From contig CM060175.1 in NCBI GenBank assembly GCA_030549775.1, positions 3,410,564 to 3,474,563 of the forward strand: DNA of 64,000 nucleotides, read 5' to 3'. The notes below the pieces were generated by a model. It had not been told where the DNA came from, searched no databases, and saw nothing but the letters and a program-made list of their open reading frames with translations. Positions within the stretch are counted from its first letter, which is position 1; every line of letters starts with the position of its first letter. Both the position numbers and the translations under genes were made by a program. Shown piece by piece: positions 10,915 through 22,069 of this stretch. The DNA comes from Tamarix chinensis. Lineage: Eukaryota; Streptophyta; Magnoliopsida; Caryophyllales; Tamaricaceae.

Positions 10915-12265
10915 TCGTAGAGAACACAAATGTTTGCAATAAGCTTGTCCACTTAGCATGTCTTATACTCACCATCTTTTGACCATGTAGATACTTCAAA
11001 CTCTTATGATCCTAATGAAATACAAAAGCCTTAGGTCTCAAGAAATGGCTCCGTGTATCCAAAAAACATATAATAGCATAGAACTCTTTATCATAGTTTG
11101 AATAGTAGAGTCTTGCACCATTCAACTATTCACTAAAGAAAGCAATTGGTTTCCTTTCTTGTGAGAGCACACCCCCAATACCTACATAACTAGCATCACA
11201 TGTCACTTCCAATAATTTATTAAAAGAAGGTAAAGATAATACTGATGAATTTGAGAGCTTTGTATTTAAGTCTTCTAAAGCCTTTTTCACTTGATCATTC
11301 CAATGGAATTCTCCTTTCTTCATCAATTATGTGATAGGTGCTATAATGGTAGAGAAGTCTTTGGTGAACTGCCTATAGAATGAGGCCAACCCATGAAAAT
11401 TTCAAACTTCTTGGACATTAGTAGGAATAGGCCACATATAAATAGCTCCTATCTTTGACAGATCAACTCTAATATTGTCTCCACTCACAATATAACCAAG
11501 GAAAACCACCCTCTCTATCATAAAATCACAATTTTCCAACTTACCATAGAGCTTAACCTCTCTAAGCTTGTCAAATATCCTCTTTAAGTGTTGTATGTGT
11601 TGGGGCACACTTTTTATATACACTAAGATATCATCAAGGTGAACAACAACAAAGACTCCAAGGAAGGGTCTAAGTACCTCGGTCATCAATATTATGAAGG
11701 AACTTGGTGCATTACATTGTCCAAATGGCATCACCAACCACTCATACAACCCATACTTAGTCTTGAAGGTTGTTTCCACTCATCCTCTTCCCTTATTCTC
11801 ATCTGATGATAGTAGTTCCTAAGATCAATCTTTGAGAACACCTTTGCACTATGCAACTCATCTAACATGTCATCCAATCTTGGCATCAGAAACCTGTACT
11901 TGATTGTAATGTTGTTGATTGCTCTAGAATCAATACACAACATCCACATACCATCCTACGTAGGCATCAATAAAGTTGAAACAACACATAAAACTATACT
12001 CTCTCGAATATAGCCTCTACCCAACAACTCTTACACTTGTTTCTGTATCTCCTTATCCTCCTATGGATTACACCTATAAGTCGGCTTTTTTGGTAATAGG
12101 ACTCTTAGAATAAGATCAATGGCATGCTCAATGCCTCTCGAAGGAGGTAGCAAAGTTCCACCTATGATTATTTCCCTTTGATCCACCACTCTAATACAGG
12201 AACTTAAATCCCATATCCATCCACCAAAATCTTGTTCCCTAGCCCATATTCATCCTCCTTGGATA
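10915..12265 (-). pseudogene. Ty3/gypsy RT-RNase H fragment (element B, same family as element A)
   Basis: On the minus strand the order is HAIDLILRVLLPKKPTYRCN (about 12150-12085), then [19 protein letters not shown] (about 11945-11885) and [39 protein letters not shown] follows. The catalytic box reads HLDD (about 11640). RNase H shows TCDASYVGIGGVLSQE (about 11205-11155) and ends at RHAKWTSLLQTFVFSTRH (about 10920). The frame is split by stops and frameshifts. Both ends are abrupt: protease, integrase and LTRs are missing. It closely resembles element A at 480-1830, so the two are copies of one family in opposite orientation. Confidence 0.9.
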
Positions 12266-13736
12266 ATTTTCTATTGTTGTAAATACTCTCTTCACTTCCC
12301 CTCCAACGACAAACTTACACCTTGCAATATATCCCCCTAAACCAACTTGGACATGACCTAAAGAATCCCTTTTTTGACTTTTATGTGGAACTAAGTGCCC
12401 CTATAATCACCTCCCCACAAGTGGTTATAATCATCTAACATATATGCACAAATCCTATCCATTTTCCTTAGCTTTTGGAATGTGTCTTGCATGAGTTTTT
12501 TGTTGGAACCAACTCCTTTATCTTTTATATTCTCTCCTTTATCTTTCATGACTCACCACCATCATATTTCTCATAATTTTATTCACTTCTTTAACCTTTA
12601 CATAATGGTTACATGTCTTTCATGCACCCACAAACTCAAATATATTATTGATTTAGCTCTTTTATGCTATTAGCTAAGTGAAGAAGTGTTAAGCCTTGGT
12701 TTAGATTATACTAATTCCACAATATGATAAAAAAAATTCAAGGCTTTTTAGAACCCTTATAATCCTATTTAAGGGTATTGTAATCCTCTATTTTCATTTG
12801 GTTATCATTCTTATGATAACATGATTGTTATAAAATATTATATGATTTTCATGGCTTCCTCAAGGAATCTTAATAAAGTGATGGTGGCATGAGATTCTAA
12901 TCTTGTTAAGGCCATTTTCATAACTTCATATAAGGTATAATATATTTTTCTTTTGTTACAACTCATTTTTTGATATTATAACACGTGTCATCATAAATAT
13001 CTACATTTTGTGCATATTTAGTATGTTAATCTTACTATTTTTGAAATATGGATCATATGGAATTGTTTTTAGTTAAATATTTTTATATTTCATGAATCAA
13101 TGTTGATTTAAAATTTAAAATTAACATAATTTGGTTCTTTAAAGATTTGGTTCATGGTTAATTTATAAATTTATGAGAACTATCAAGTTAGGACCCGTGA
13201 AAATAGGGTAACTTTAGATGCTGAATTATATTGATTGGCTGAATAAATTTGTTCAAAAAAGGTTTCATATAAAATATCTATGAGTATTATTTGAAAAAAA
13301 AATTGTTTTTTAATTTATAGTTTTATGAGAATGTTATGATTAAAACTCCTCAAGTGTACAAATCTGTCAAAATTGTCGTTTGGGTAAGTAAGCTCATGTT
13401 TGTTTTTGGTTTCGATGATGGAATTGAATTTTTGGCAATATAATAAACCCATGTTATTTATTGGAACTTTTGGATTAATTTTGATGCATAATATGTGTAA
13501 TACCCTCAAATTTTTGCTAACTCTAATCCTAAATAATTAATATCGTAACCTAATTCTAATCTCAACAAATTAATATTTCTATCTTACCCAAACTCTCTAA
13601 CACCTTTTCATTTCTATTAAGGATAATTCATTATCACCACCTTCAAGTATAAGAATATTATGACTATAAAGAGTCAAAAAAGTGCGCACACTTGTCAATA
13701 GGAAGTGAATTTAATAAAATAATGGTTGGATCTTCA
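12266..13736. other. AT-rich non-coding sequence
   Basis: No gene is recognised. At 13496 the sequence TGTAATACCCTCAAATTT resembles the start of the LTR-like family, preceded by atatg, but I found no matching right end. An ORF of 63 codons at 12482-12673 has no family resemblance and lies in unremarkable AT-rich DNA. Confidence 0.5.
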
Positions 13737-13793
13737 TCCTCTATGTTCACTTTTTTTTTTGATAAGTAGAATTTATTACTATCGAAATAGAGA

Positions 13794-14330
13794 TTACAAG
13801 GTAGCAGTACACTCAATTTCATCAAGCAACCCTAACCATCTAGCATACTTAGCAGAAGAAGTATGATTTACAAGCCTCCTAAATGCATTCATAATAACGA
13901 TTCTCAAAAGAACACATAATTGCCTAGTAATATTTTGAAAAACTCTAAGATTCCTTTCATGCCAAACAATTGCAAGGTAAAAGACAAATAAAGCACCTAA
14001 AATTTGTTTCTTCTTTACTTCTTGCCTAGTTCTTATAGTTAAGGTCTTGACCTCTTGTTCCCATCCCAAAATGGGATCACTTCTGCCAGCCACTCTCCAA
14101 ATGGTCCCATAAATTATGGATGTATTAGGATAAAACAAGAATAAATGGTCATTGGTCTCCTTATGTTGATGGCAAAAAATATAGACTGGATCCACAGCCA
14201 TACCTATTTCCCTCAATCTTACTTTAGTTAAAAATCTATTTCTACATGCAAGCCAAGCAATAAAATACAATCTTAGAGTAGAAACAGATCTCTATAACAA
14301 CTTTGTCCAAGCCTTCTTATCCTATGGTGT
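13794..14330 (-). pseudogene. LINE ORF2 C-terminal zf-RVT domain
   Basis: The open segment 14270-13794 starts MYFIAWLACRNRFLTKVRL and contains CHQHKETNDHLFLFYPNT. It corresponds to the zinc-binding (zf-RVT) domain at the end of plant L1 ORF2, where the usual pattern is C-x2-C ... H-L-F-x2-C. Here one Cys is replaced by Tyr (LFLFYP). The protein ends about 40 bases before the A-tract. Confidence 0.85.
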
Positions 14331-14764
14331 TCTAATGGCTTGAAAAGCTGCTTTGATACTATACTCTGTCTGTCTTGCCTCACAATTCAAAATAAAGTTC
14401 TATAGAATAGCTCTAATGTGGAGAATCCTGAGAAAAATCTAGGAAGTTTAAGATGTATGAGTGAAGTCCCACACAGAACCTTATTTAATATAAACTGTAT
14501 GCACCCATTTGACCCATAGGGTATCCTTTTTCACTGCAATGTTCCAAAGGAGCTTCCCCAATGCACAGCAGTTCCAAAGCTCAAGATTTAACAATCCAAG
14601 TCCACCCTCACTGGTAGGAGAACAAAGAGAATCCTAGGCTACTAGTGCATTCTTTTTAACCTACAACTTTCCAGACCATAGGAAAGTCTTACAAAGACTG
14701 ATAAAATAGTGAAGAACTTTCCTAGGAAGCAAGATAATCTGGCTGAAATAGAGTTGAATACTGA

Positions 14765-15905
14765 AAAGCACTTATTTAATAAGCTGAAGTCTCCCTGCAA
14801 GCCTTAACCTTGCAATTAGTTTATCAAGCATAAGCTGCAGATGTGCAGCAGATAATCTTGTAGAAGATAAAGGCAAGCCCAGGTAAGTTATTGGAAACCT
14901 CCCTACATGAAACCTAAGGTAATCAAAAATAGCTGCTTGTGTTGAACCATCAACACCCTCAAAAAATACAGAGCACTTGTTAGGATTAACCATAAAACAA
15001 CAAAAGATCATCTGCAAAATTTAAGTTGATAAGCTGTAGTCCTCTACATCTTGGATGAGCATTAAACCTAGGATCAACCCACAACTTCTTCAAACTCCTG
15101 CTAAAGTAATCCATAACCAGCACAAAGAGATATGGAGACAGAGGGTCTCCTTACCTTAAACCTCTTTTTCCCGGGAAAGGTGTAGCCAGAACACCATTGA
15201 AGGAGACTGAATATGAAATAGTAGAGACACATGCCATAATCAGCTTAATAAAGTAAATTAGAAAACCATACAAGCTGAGGAGTTGTTGCAGAAACTTCCA
15301 ATTAACCATATCATATGCCTTCTTAAGATCAATCTTAAGCATGCATCTAGGTGAGGTGCCCTTTTGAGAATACTTCCTTACTAATTCATGGGCCAACAGA
15401 ATATTTTCTCCAATGCTTCTTCATTTAATGAAGGCATTCTGAGAGAGGTCAATAATATTTAGCATAATATGCTACAGCCTCTGAACAATAACCTTTGCAA
15501 TAATTTTATATAACCCATTGCAACAAGCTATGGGTCTAAATTCAATAACCCTATTTGCATTAGGCTATTTAGGAATGAGATTTAGGGCAGTAATGTTCAG
15601 CTTCTTGGGCATACAACTAGTAGAGAAAAATTCTCTAATAGCCCATACTACCTCTTCTGCAATAATTGGCCAGCAAGCCTTATAGAACCTTGCAGAAAAA
15701 CCATCAACACCAGGTGCTTTAGTATCCCCCATTGAGAAAATAGCTGCTTTCACTTCCTTAGTTGTGACAGGAGCAAAAAGACCAGCATGGTAAGTAGGAG
15801 GCAAGCCTGAGTTGAGAACAGAAGAGTCAATAGCCCCATCCATACATGGGCCTGATCCCAAGAGATGTTGATAATAATTGATAAAAGCTTCATGGATTTG
15901 CTTTG
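14765..15905 (-). pseudogene. LINE ORF2 reverse transcriptase domain
   Basis: On the minus strand, PVTTKEVKAAIFSMGDTKAP then GVDGFSARFYKACWP (about 15775-15670) is the start of the RVT_1 domain. LKIDLKKAYDMVNWKFL (about 15330-15290) holds the first catalytic Asp. GLRxGDPLSPYLFVLVMDY lies near 15150-15100, with a stop after GLR. The FADD catalytic box is intact in LNFADDLLLF (about 15022-14995). The downstream part FHVGRFPITYLGLPLSS (about 14910-14860) is also typical of plant L1 elements. Several stops interrupt the frame, so the enzyme is dead although its active-site codons survive. Confidence 0.92.
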
Positions 15906-16630
15906 CACCTCTAACCTCATTATTTTCAGAGTCTAAAAGAAAAACTACTGCTTTCCTTTGATGCCTCTCCTTGACCTTGGCATAAAAGTATTTATGATTT
16001 GAATCCCCACATTTAAGCCATTGATTTGTAGCCTTTTGCTTATAAAAGAGTTATTCATAGTGAAATAAATGATGGAAATGCTTCTCTTTTACCCATAGGA
16101 GACTTCTCTGGTCAGAATTACCTGGATTGGTATAATAGTTATACTATAAAGCTACCACTTCCTCTCTAGCTACTTGAACTCTGTGAGAAATAGAGCCATA
16201 ATTTTCTCTATTGAAATGCTTGAGTTCCTGCTTTAGAAGACCCAACCTCTTGGAAATTTTGAAAAGAAAGTTTTCCTCCTATCTTGATTCTCCATATTCT
16301 CTAAACAATAGGTAAGAACTCCTCTAATTCAGTCCAAAACTGAAAGAACTTGAAAGATTTAGGTCTTGTCAAATGAGAGATGTTCAGGTGGATAATCACA
16401 GGGCAATGGTTAGAAATTATAGAACTTAAGAACTCAGCCATAGATTGTGGATGAGCATCCAGCCATTGTAGATTGACAAGAGCCCTATCCAGCTTACAAA
16501 GTACCTCCTCCTCTCCTTCTCTATGACTGGACCAAGTAAAATGATAGCCTTGACTCTACAGATCACACAATCTCAAATCATGACAATAGTCTCTGAAGTC
16601 CTGCACATTAGAGCTATTTGGAAGTCTCCC

Positions 16631-17085
16631 CTAAAATTTATCTGAATCTTGCAAAACCACATTGAAATCTCCCACCACAAGCCAAGGAGCATGTCGTGGA
16701 GAGTGTATCTTCAACCATTGCCACAGATCCTTTCTAGCAGTACCAGTATTAAAGGAATAAACAAAAGCCACAAAAAAACTAACATTTGAGTGCAAATGAG
16801 TGACATGACATAAGATAGCTTGGTCACTCACAGAATAGGATCCCATCAGCCAAATCTTTGGATTCCAAAGTACCCAAATTCTACCATTTGGGTGATGAGA
16901 ATAATTATTAATGGTTAACCAACCATGCTGAATTTTATTAAATACATTAGCAGAATTAGGTTCTTTAACCCTGGTTTCCAATAAACTAAACAAGTTTACT
17001 TTGTGCCTAGCACAAAAGCTCTTGACTTCCTTATGCTTAGAAGTCTTATTTAGTCCCCTTATATTCCAAGCACTAATCATGTTCA
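16631..17085 (-). pseudogene. LINE ORF2 endonuclease domain (exonuclease-endonuclease-phosphatase fold)
   Basis: ORF2 begins near MISAWNIRGLNKTSKHKEVK (about 17080). The family motifs LLETRVKE (catalytic Glu, about 16985) and WLVVGDFNVVLQ (about 16665) are intact. A stop follows DSDKF at 16631. Beyond it the frame continues with GYHFTWSSHREGEEE and then SNHCPVIIHL (about 16410), where family members have Asp-His, so the catalytic Asp is replaced by Asn. The domain nicks target DNA to start reverse transcription; this copy could not do so. Confidence 0.88.
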
Positions 17086-17276
17086 CCAGGGTCCAGAATA
17101 GAAAAATGTCAGCTCTGGAATCCACCATCCTTACCCTCCCTTGGTTCAGACTCAGCAGCAGAAAGGTTATGAGATTCAGACTTAGTGGCTCTGAGTTTGG
17201 TTAATCTTGGTTCAGAGAAATTAATAGATCTCTGCACAGTCTTAGCCACCCTTGAATCAGTCACAGAATTCTTCTT

Positions 17277-17378
17277 CCCCCCCCCCCCCCGCAACAACAA
17301 AAAATAGTCAGGAATAGAAGAGCTAGGAGCTGACCTCAATACCAAGAATAGAAGAGCTAGGAGTTGACCTCAATACCA
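17277..17378. repeat. C14 homopolymer and 34-base tandem duplication between LINE ORFs
   Basis: Fourteen consecutive C residues (17277-17290; G14 on the coding strand) are followed by two head-to-tail copies of GAATAGAAGAGCTAGGAGCT plus 14 bases (17312 and 17346). The copies differ at one position. Both lie in the ORF1-ORF2 linker of the LINE. Confidence 0.9.
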
Positions 17379-17475
17379 CCTGATCTGAATTTGCTAGAGG
17401 AAGAGCATCACCTGCCTGAAGGGGACCAACTGCCACATCAACATTACCAATCACATTGATATCCTCCTCCAAAGG

Positions 17476-18671
17476 CTACACAACAATATTCTGTAGAGGT
17501 TCTGACTGAGTATGGTCAGCATCAACATGGGCTTTTCCTTTTCTAAGATCCCTAACTAGTCTCCATTCCCCTCCTTTGTCATGACCTATATTAGTATCCT
17601 GCTTTGCTGCCTTGCACCTATTTTGATCATGGCTAAAGCAGTCACAAAGAGGAAAATAAAAAGGTTTCCAATCATATTCTACTTTATGTTCTACCTCCAT
17701 CCCCTCAGGATCCAAAATCAAGAAAGACTCCAATAGAGGTTGCTTCACATCAACCTCAACCAAAACCCTTGGATAGGAAGCTCTATCCCTGGAAGCCGTA
17801 ACAGAGTCAGTGCATACTGGGTTACCAACTGCATTGGCTAATCTACTAAGAGACTTGGCCGACCAATACTCCAATGGGAGGTTTGGAAACCTAATCCATA
17901 AAGGAAGAATCTGCATCTCATCAGGATTGAACTGTAAACGCCTATGCCATCTCTTAAGAACAAAAGGCCGATTGAAAAACATCAAATGCTGGCTAAGGAC
18001 CCATGCAACATCCTCCTGAGAAAACAAATAAAAGCCAGAAGAATGCAAGGAGATTGAATAGCCAACCATTGCCTCTTGACAAAAGCATGCAGCTGAGTAT
18101 AAGAAGGTGCCTGGCCATACACAAACCCTATCAAAGTATTGGCCTAATGTAGTGCTGCAGAATCGACATCTTCTTTATCAAGTGTAACCACAACCCTGCC
18201 ATTATCATAAGATGGGTTCTGAAAATTCAAATTTTTTCCATGGCTAGGAATTCTATTTCCTAGAACCACATCTCTCCATGATGAATTAGGAGGTGAAGCA
18301 GGCTATAATCTAGTCCAGACTGATGCCTTTGCATTGGCATTTGACGGTTCTGTAGTGTTAATAAAACCCTCTGCTTGTTTTCCTTTCATTCTAGAAAAAC
18401 CCCCTGCATGATTCCTCCCTGGGGTAGAGGGGACATTACTGGAAGATTTCCTCATATCACCCTCTCGATTAGCACATAAAAGGAAATCGATCAAATCTTC
18501 CTCCTCTGGTAGGGTTTGGTCACCAATCCTTGCATGCAAAGGTTCAGAGTTCTTAGGTATGTATGAAACTGTTTTGGTTCCATCCTTTGGCAATTCTCAC
18601 ATACTCTCAACAACATCCTTTGGTTTTCCCTACACCAAAGATCCAGGCGAGGAACGTATCTTCTTCGCCAT
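17476..18671 (-). pseudogene. LINE ORF1 (DUF4283 / zinc-knuckle RNA-binding protein), broken
   Basis: The probable start is ATG at 18669-18671 (MAKKIRSSPGSLV, then a stop). The N-terminal part is Ser/Glu-rich. The well-preserved segment 18069-17476 has VAWVLSQHLMFFNRPFVL and then WHRRLQFNPDEMQILPLWIR, matching the plant DUF4283 domain in L1 ORF1 proteins. It ends in YFPLCDCFSHDQNRC, which resembles a CX2CX4HX4C-type knuckle with spacing CDCFSHDQNRC. At least four in-frame stops lie between 18671 and 18069. The protein would bind element RNA in the ribonucleoprotein. Confidence 0.85.
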
Positions 18672-18897
18672 GGCCAATACTCAATCAACCCTAGGAGAGA
18701 TGAGAGAGCACTAGTTATTTCATCACCTATTTCCTCTATCTTCACTTTTATATCTATAAGATACATTTAATCTTGTTAAATTCATTTGAATTAGCATTCA
18801 TGGACTTTCCTTTAAACAATCTAAATGAATATAAACTTTGTGTGAGAATTGAATCTTTGGTTAGTTACTTAGTCAAATATAATAACCTAAGTTTTCT

Positions 18898-20063
18898 TAT
18901 AACACCCCAAAATTTACTAGTTTTTAAAACAAAAACCTCTAAATTTAAAAAACCATAAATTCTGGGAATGTTGCTGCCACACTTAGTAACAGACCAATCC
19001 ACCGGCATAATAGTGGCCAGGTATTGCGGTATCCTAGAGACCGATCCACCGGCGTATAATAGTGGTAGGGTATGTTACCCTAAGTGACTGATCCATCGGC
19101 TAAAATAGTGGGAGATCCCAAGCTCAATAAACCAAATCCTATATTTTTCTAAGATACATAAAAGACACTAATACTTATAGTGGAACACCATGCGAGTAGG
19201 GGCCAGACCGATCCACCGGCATAAAATAGTGGTAGGGTATGTTACCTTAGTGACCGATCCACCAACTAAAATAGTGGCCAGGGGCCGAAGTGCCATGGAC
19301 ACCGATCCATAGGCTAAAATAGTAGGATTCCCATACTCGTGTGGACTTGATAAAGAGCATGGTGTGAAAAGAATTCCGATAAGGGATTAATTAAGTAATT
19401 AATCTGGATTAGAATTGGGCCTTTATATGTCTACCTAAATAATCGTATGCCTTTACTTTATCATGTTGGACTTTATGTTTTTTATTGTTCTACATGGTTT
19501 ATGTGAATTTTGTGTGTTGGCCTTAGTACACGGTTACCTCGTCAATACGTAGTATATTGATCACCCTTTTCATGGGTGATGCTCATTCCCACGATCAAGA
19601 GGCCCATCTGAAAAGTTGTAGATAGGAGATGCCTTCTTTGATGATATTAATGTCTATGGGGCATCAAGCATGGGTGAGTGTTGATTATGGGCTGGTTTAA
19701 TCTTCAGAGTGGAGCGGCTGGTTTTCCCTTCAAATGCTATTATTATCCTTATTACCCTTTTATCCATGTTTTGAATTCTAGAAACAATTTTAACGTCATA
19801 GACATCTTTCTACTTTAAGAAACTTTCTCTCATATTTCGGTTATGCAATAATTCATGCGTACTCTAATTATTGTATTTGCGAACCTTGATTTATGTATTA
19901 ATATGAATTGATGGAAATATTTTCTTAGCCTTAGCACTTGATACTAGAATGGTAGGAGTGAACCGGTTTAGTACTAAGTGTGGCGGTAGCATCCCCAAAA
20001 TTTACCGTTTTTTAAATTTGGAGGTTTTGTTTTAAAAAAATTAGTAAATTTTGGGGCGTTACA
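18898..20063. mobile_element. Solo-LTR-like element with 5-bp target duplication and about 90-bp inverted ends
   Basis: The left end TATAACACCCCAAAATTTAC (18898) and right end TTTTGGGGCGTTACA (20063) are flanked by the identical five bases TTTCT (18893-18897 and 20064-20068). The similarity of the ends extends inward for about 90 bases as inverted repeats, including CCGCCACACTTAGTAC-like sequence on each side. A five-base duplication with TG...CA-type ends indicates LTR-retrotransposon integration. With only one LTR-sized unit and no internal coding it is best read as a solo LTR. Tekay/Del-type gypsy LTRs are the likely source, by inference from neighbouring coding fragments. Confidence 0.85.
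18985..19330 (+). repeat. GACCGATCCACCGGC minisatellite inside the solo LTR
   Basis: Six imperfect copies of GACCGATCCACCGGC followed by TAAAATAGTGG start near 18989, 19039, 19086, 19207, 19252 and 19299. The period is about 46-50 bases, except for one larger gap. They share GGGTATGTTACC-type connecting sequence. Confidence 0.85.
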
Positions 20064-20068
20064 TTTCT

Positions 20069-20739
20069 CCAAAAATTTTTGTTGTGTTCCCCATTGTCAT
20101 TTCTCTCAAAATCTTATCACCAAGGCACAAGAAGACAATATTATGTGTCTTATTCAATGAATCGACTCAAGTATTCTCAACCATTATATTCATCATCTTC
20201 TTATCATCAACAAGAGCTCACCTCTAGACCTTGTTGATCCAACAATACATTTATATTAACTCTATACACACAAAAATCAATCCTGTTCATGAACTTCTCA
20301 ACATCAAACTTTGTATATCCCGTGACTTTTGACTCTAATGGCTTTGTTACCGACTTTTGAGTCGAACATATACATCCAGGTTTATTCACCACAAAACCAT
20401 CCATAACACTTAAACTACTAGGGAAAATTTTGTGATATTGATGGCAATGAATGGAACAGTGTACAACAAAAAGAAGACATAGGAGAGATTTTCATGGTGT
20501 TATTATTTTCTCACAAGGACTTCATATATCCACGGATACTCCAAGAATCTAAGCTTAAGTAATAATAAATTCTCTTAAGAGTATATATTTGTCACATATA
20601 CCACTTGAGACTTAGTTAGTATATATATGCTAGATAGGACCGAGACTATCAAAAGAATAATGACTTAGGCAAGAAACTAAATTAGCTAACTTCTAAATAT
20701 ATAAAATACATAGAGTTGGAAAATTTTGACATGACCTAA
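20069..20739. other. AT-rich non-coding sequence
   Basis: No gene or repeat border is recognised. A 65-codon frame on the minus strand (20404-20207) has no family resemblance. The DNA continues the target into which the 18898-20063 element inserted. Confidence 0.5.
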
Positions 20740-21325
20740 CCTAACCCGATTAAATTCATCAAAATGACTTGACTCAAAACTAACCCAATCCCATCCCATA
20801 ACCCACCACCAACCTAAACTACTATCAAGCTAACTCAATTCAACAAAATCAAATTTGATATTAACCAATTAAAATAATAATAATTAAAAATGCACTTGTC
20901 TTATTAATTATTTGAAACTTTTAAAAATATATTATTATTTGAATTTTACATATTTTTCATACTTTTATTATGAACTTACTTGTTCACCAATGATATTCTA
21001 ATTTTACATATTTTTTCACATAAAATAAAACATTAAAAAGTCATAATAATAAACAAATAGGAATTAATAACACATTATTAATCACATGCTTACATGACAT
21101 TAAATTTAATGCTTGCCTACGAGGTTAATGAGCTAGATTAATTTTGGTAGTCAATGCCCGATTTTACCCAAATCCAAAGTGATTCTAGGATTAACTCGGT
21201 CCAAACCCAACCCATCACAACCTAAAAAGACCCAATTCATTAAGTTAATTCAAATCTAGCCCATAAAATTAACTAAAATATAAAATCGCCTAAATATGAG
21301 CTTACTCGGTCCAAATCAAACCTAA
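20740..21325. repeat. Degenerate (R)ACCCAA repeat, left part
   Basis: Frequent ACCCAAYCC, TGACCCAA and CTAACCCAA words occur at short irregular spacing, mixed with AT-rich DNA. Continuations of the same low-complexity repeat flank the insertions at 21326-21774 and 21826-25702. Confidence 0.6.
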
Positions 21326-21774
21326 TAGGGATGTAAACGGGGTGGGCACACCCATATCTGTACCCATACCCGTACTCATACCCGATAAGAAAATATATAC
21401 CTAAATTCATACTCTTACTCCGAACAAGTATCCACTAACACATCCATATCTGTATATATTGGATATCTGTTACCCAATAGATAAATCCATTACCCGACAA
21501 ATATGACCATATAGAGTTAAGCCAAATGACAATTTTAACCTTAATTTATAATATATTTATTTTAAAATTAAGGGTAAAAGGATAATTATATATCTAGTAA
21601 ACAGGTACACATATGGATATGGATACGAATATGGATATCCCATACCCGTATCCATACCCAAACCTGATGGGTATTATTTTCTCTCCTCTATATCCATTAA
21701 TCAATAGCCATTAAAGTATCCAACGGCTAAAACTAATCAGGTTTCATATGAAATATACCCTATTTACATCCCTA
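21326..21774. mobile_element. hAT-like MITE with TAGGGATGTAAA inverted ends
   Basis: It starts TAGGGATGTAAACGGGG and ends CTATTTACATCCCTA, giving at least 12 bases of terminal inverted repeat. The inside has facing ACCCATACCCGTA and GGATATGGATACG tracts that could fold back. It has no coding capacity. TAGGGATG ends are common in plant hAT-type MITEs. An 8-bp target duplication is not clean: AAACCTAA and AAATCTGA match at six of eight positions if the last A is left outside. The element lies inside the ACCCAA repeat. Confidence 0.7.
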
Positions 21775-22069
21775 AATCTGACTCGACCCAACTCAAACCT
21801 AAACTATCTTAACTCAAAACCGACCAATAATACCCCACAATATTATTTAATATTAACCTTGATTTATTTATATTTTAACATAATCCTTAAATAGTAATTT
21901 AGTTAATTTTTTAACATTTGATGTACAAACCAAGATAAATTTCTTAACTAAATTTATCCTAATTAGTTTATCTTTTTATTTTTAATCCGTCCTAAATCTA
22001 TATATATTATCCTAGTTTACTTTTCTTAATCGGATACCCCTAAACCCATTTTATTTTTTCATCATATCC

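Larger units (their letters stand above)
13751..18731 (-). mobile_element. L1-type LINE retrotransposon, near full length, inactive
   Basis: The element reads on the minus strand from about 18731 to a terminal A-tract (T10 on the + strand, 13751-13760). It is flanked by a 14-base target duplication, TCCTCTATGTTCAC (13737-13750) and TCCTCTATCTTCAC (18732-18745), with one mismatch. It encodes an ORF1 with DUF4283 and a CCHC-like knuckle. Its ORF2 carries endonuclease, reverse transcriptase and the zf-RVT C-terminal domain, which is the standard plant L1 layout. Both ORFs carry several stops and frameshifts. The preserved target duplication and full 5.0-kb length indicate a complete, moderately old insertion. 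Confidence 0.93.
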
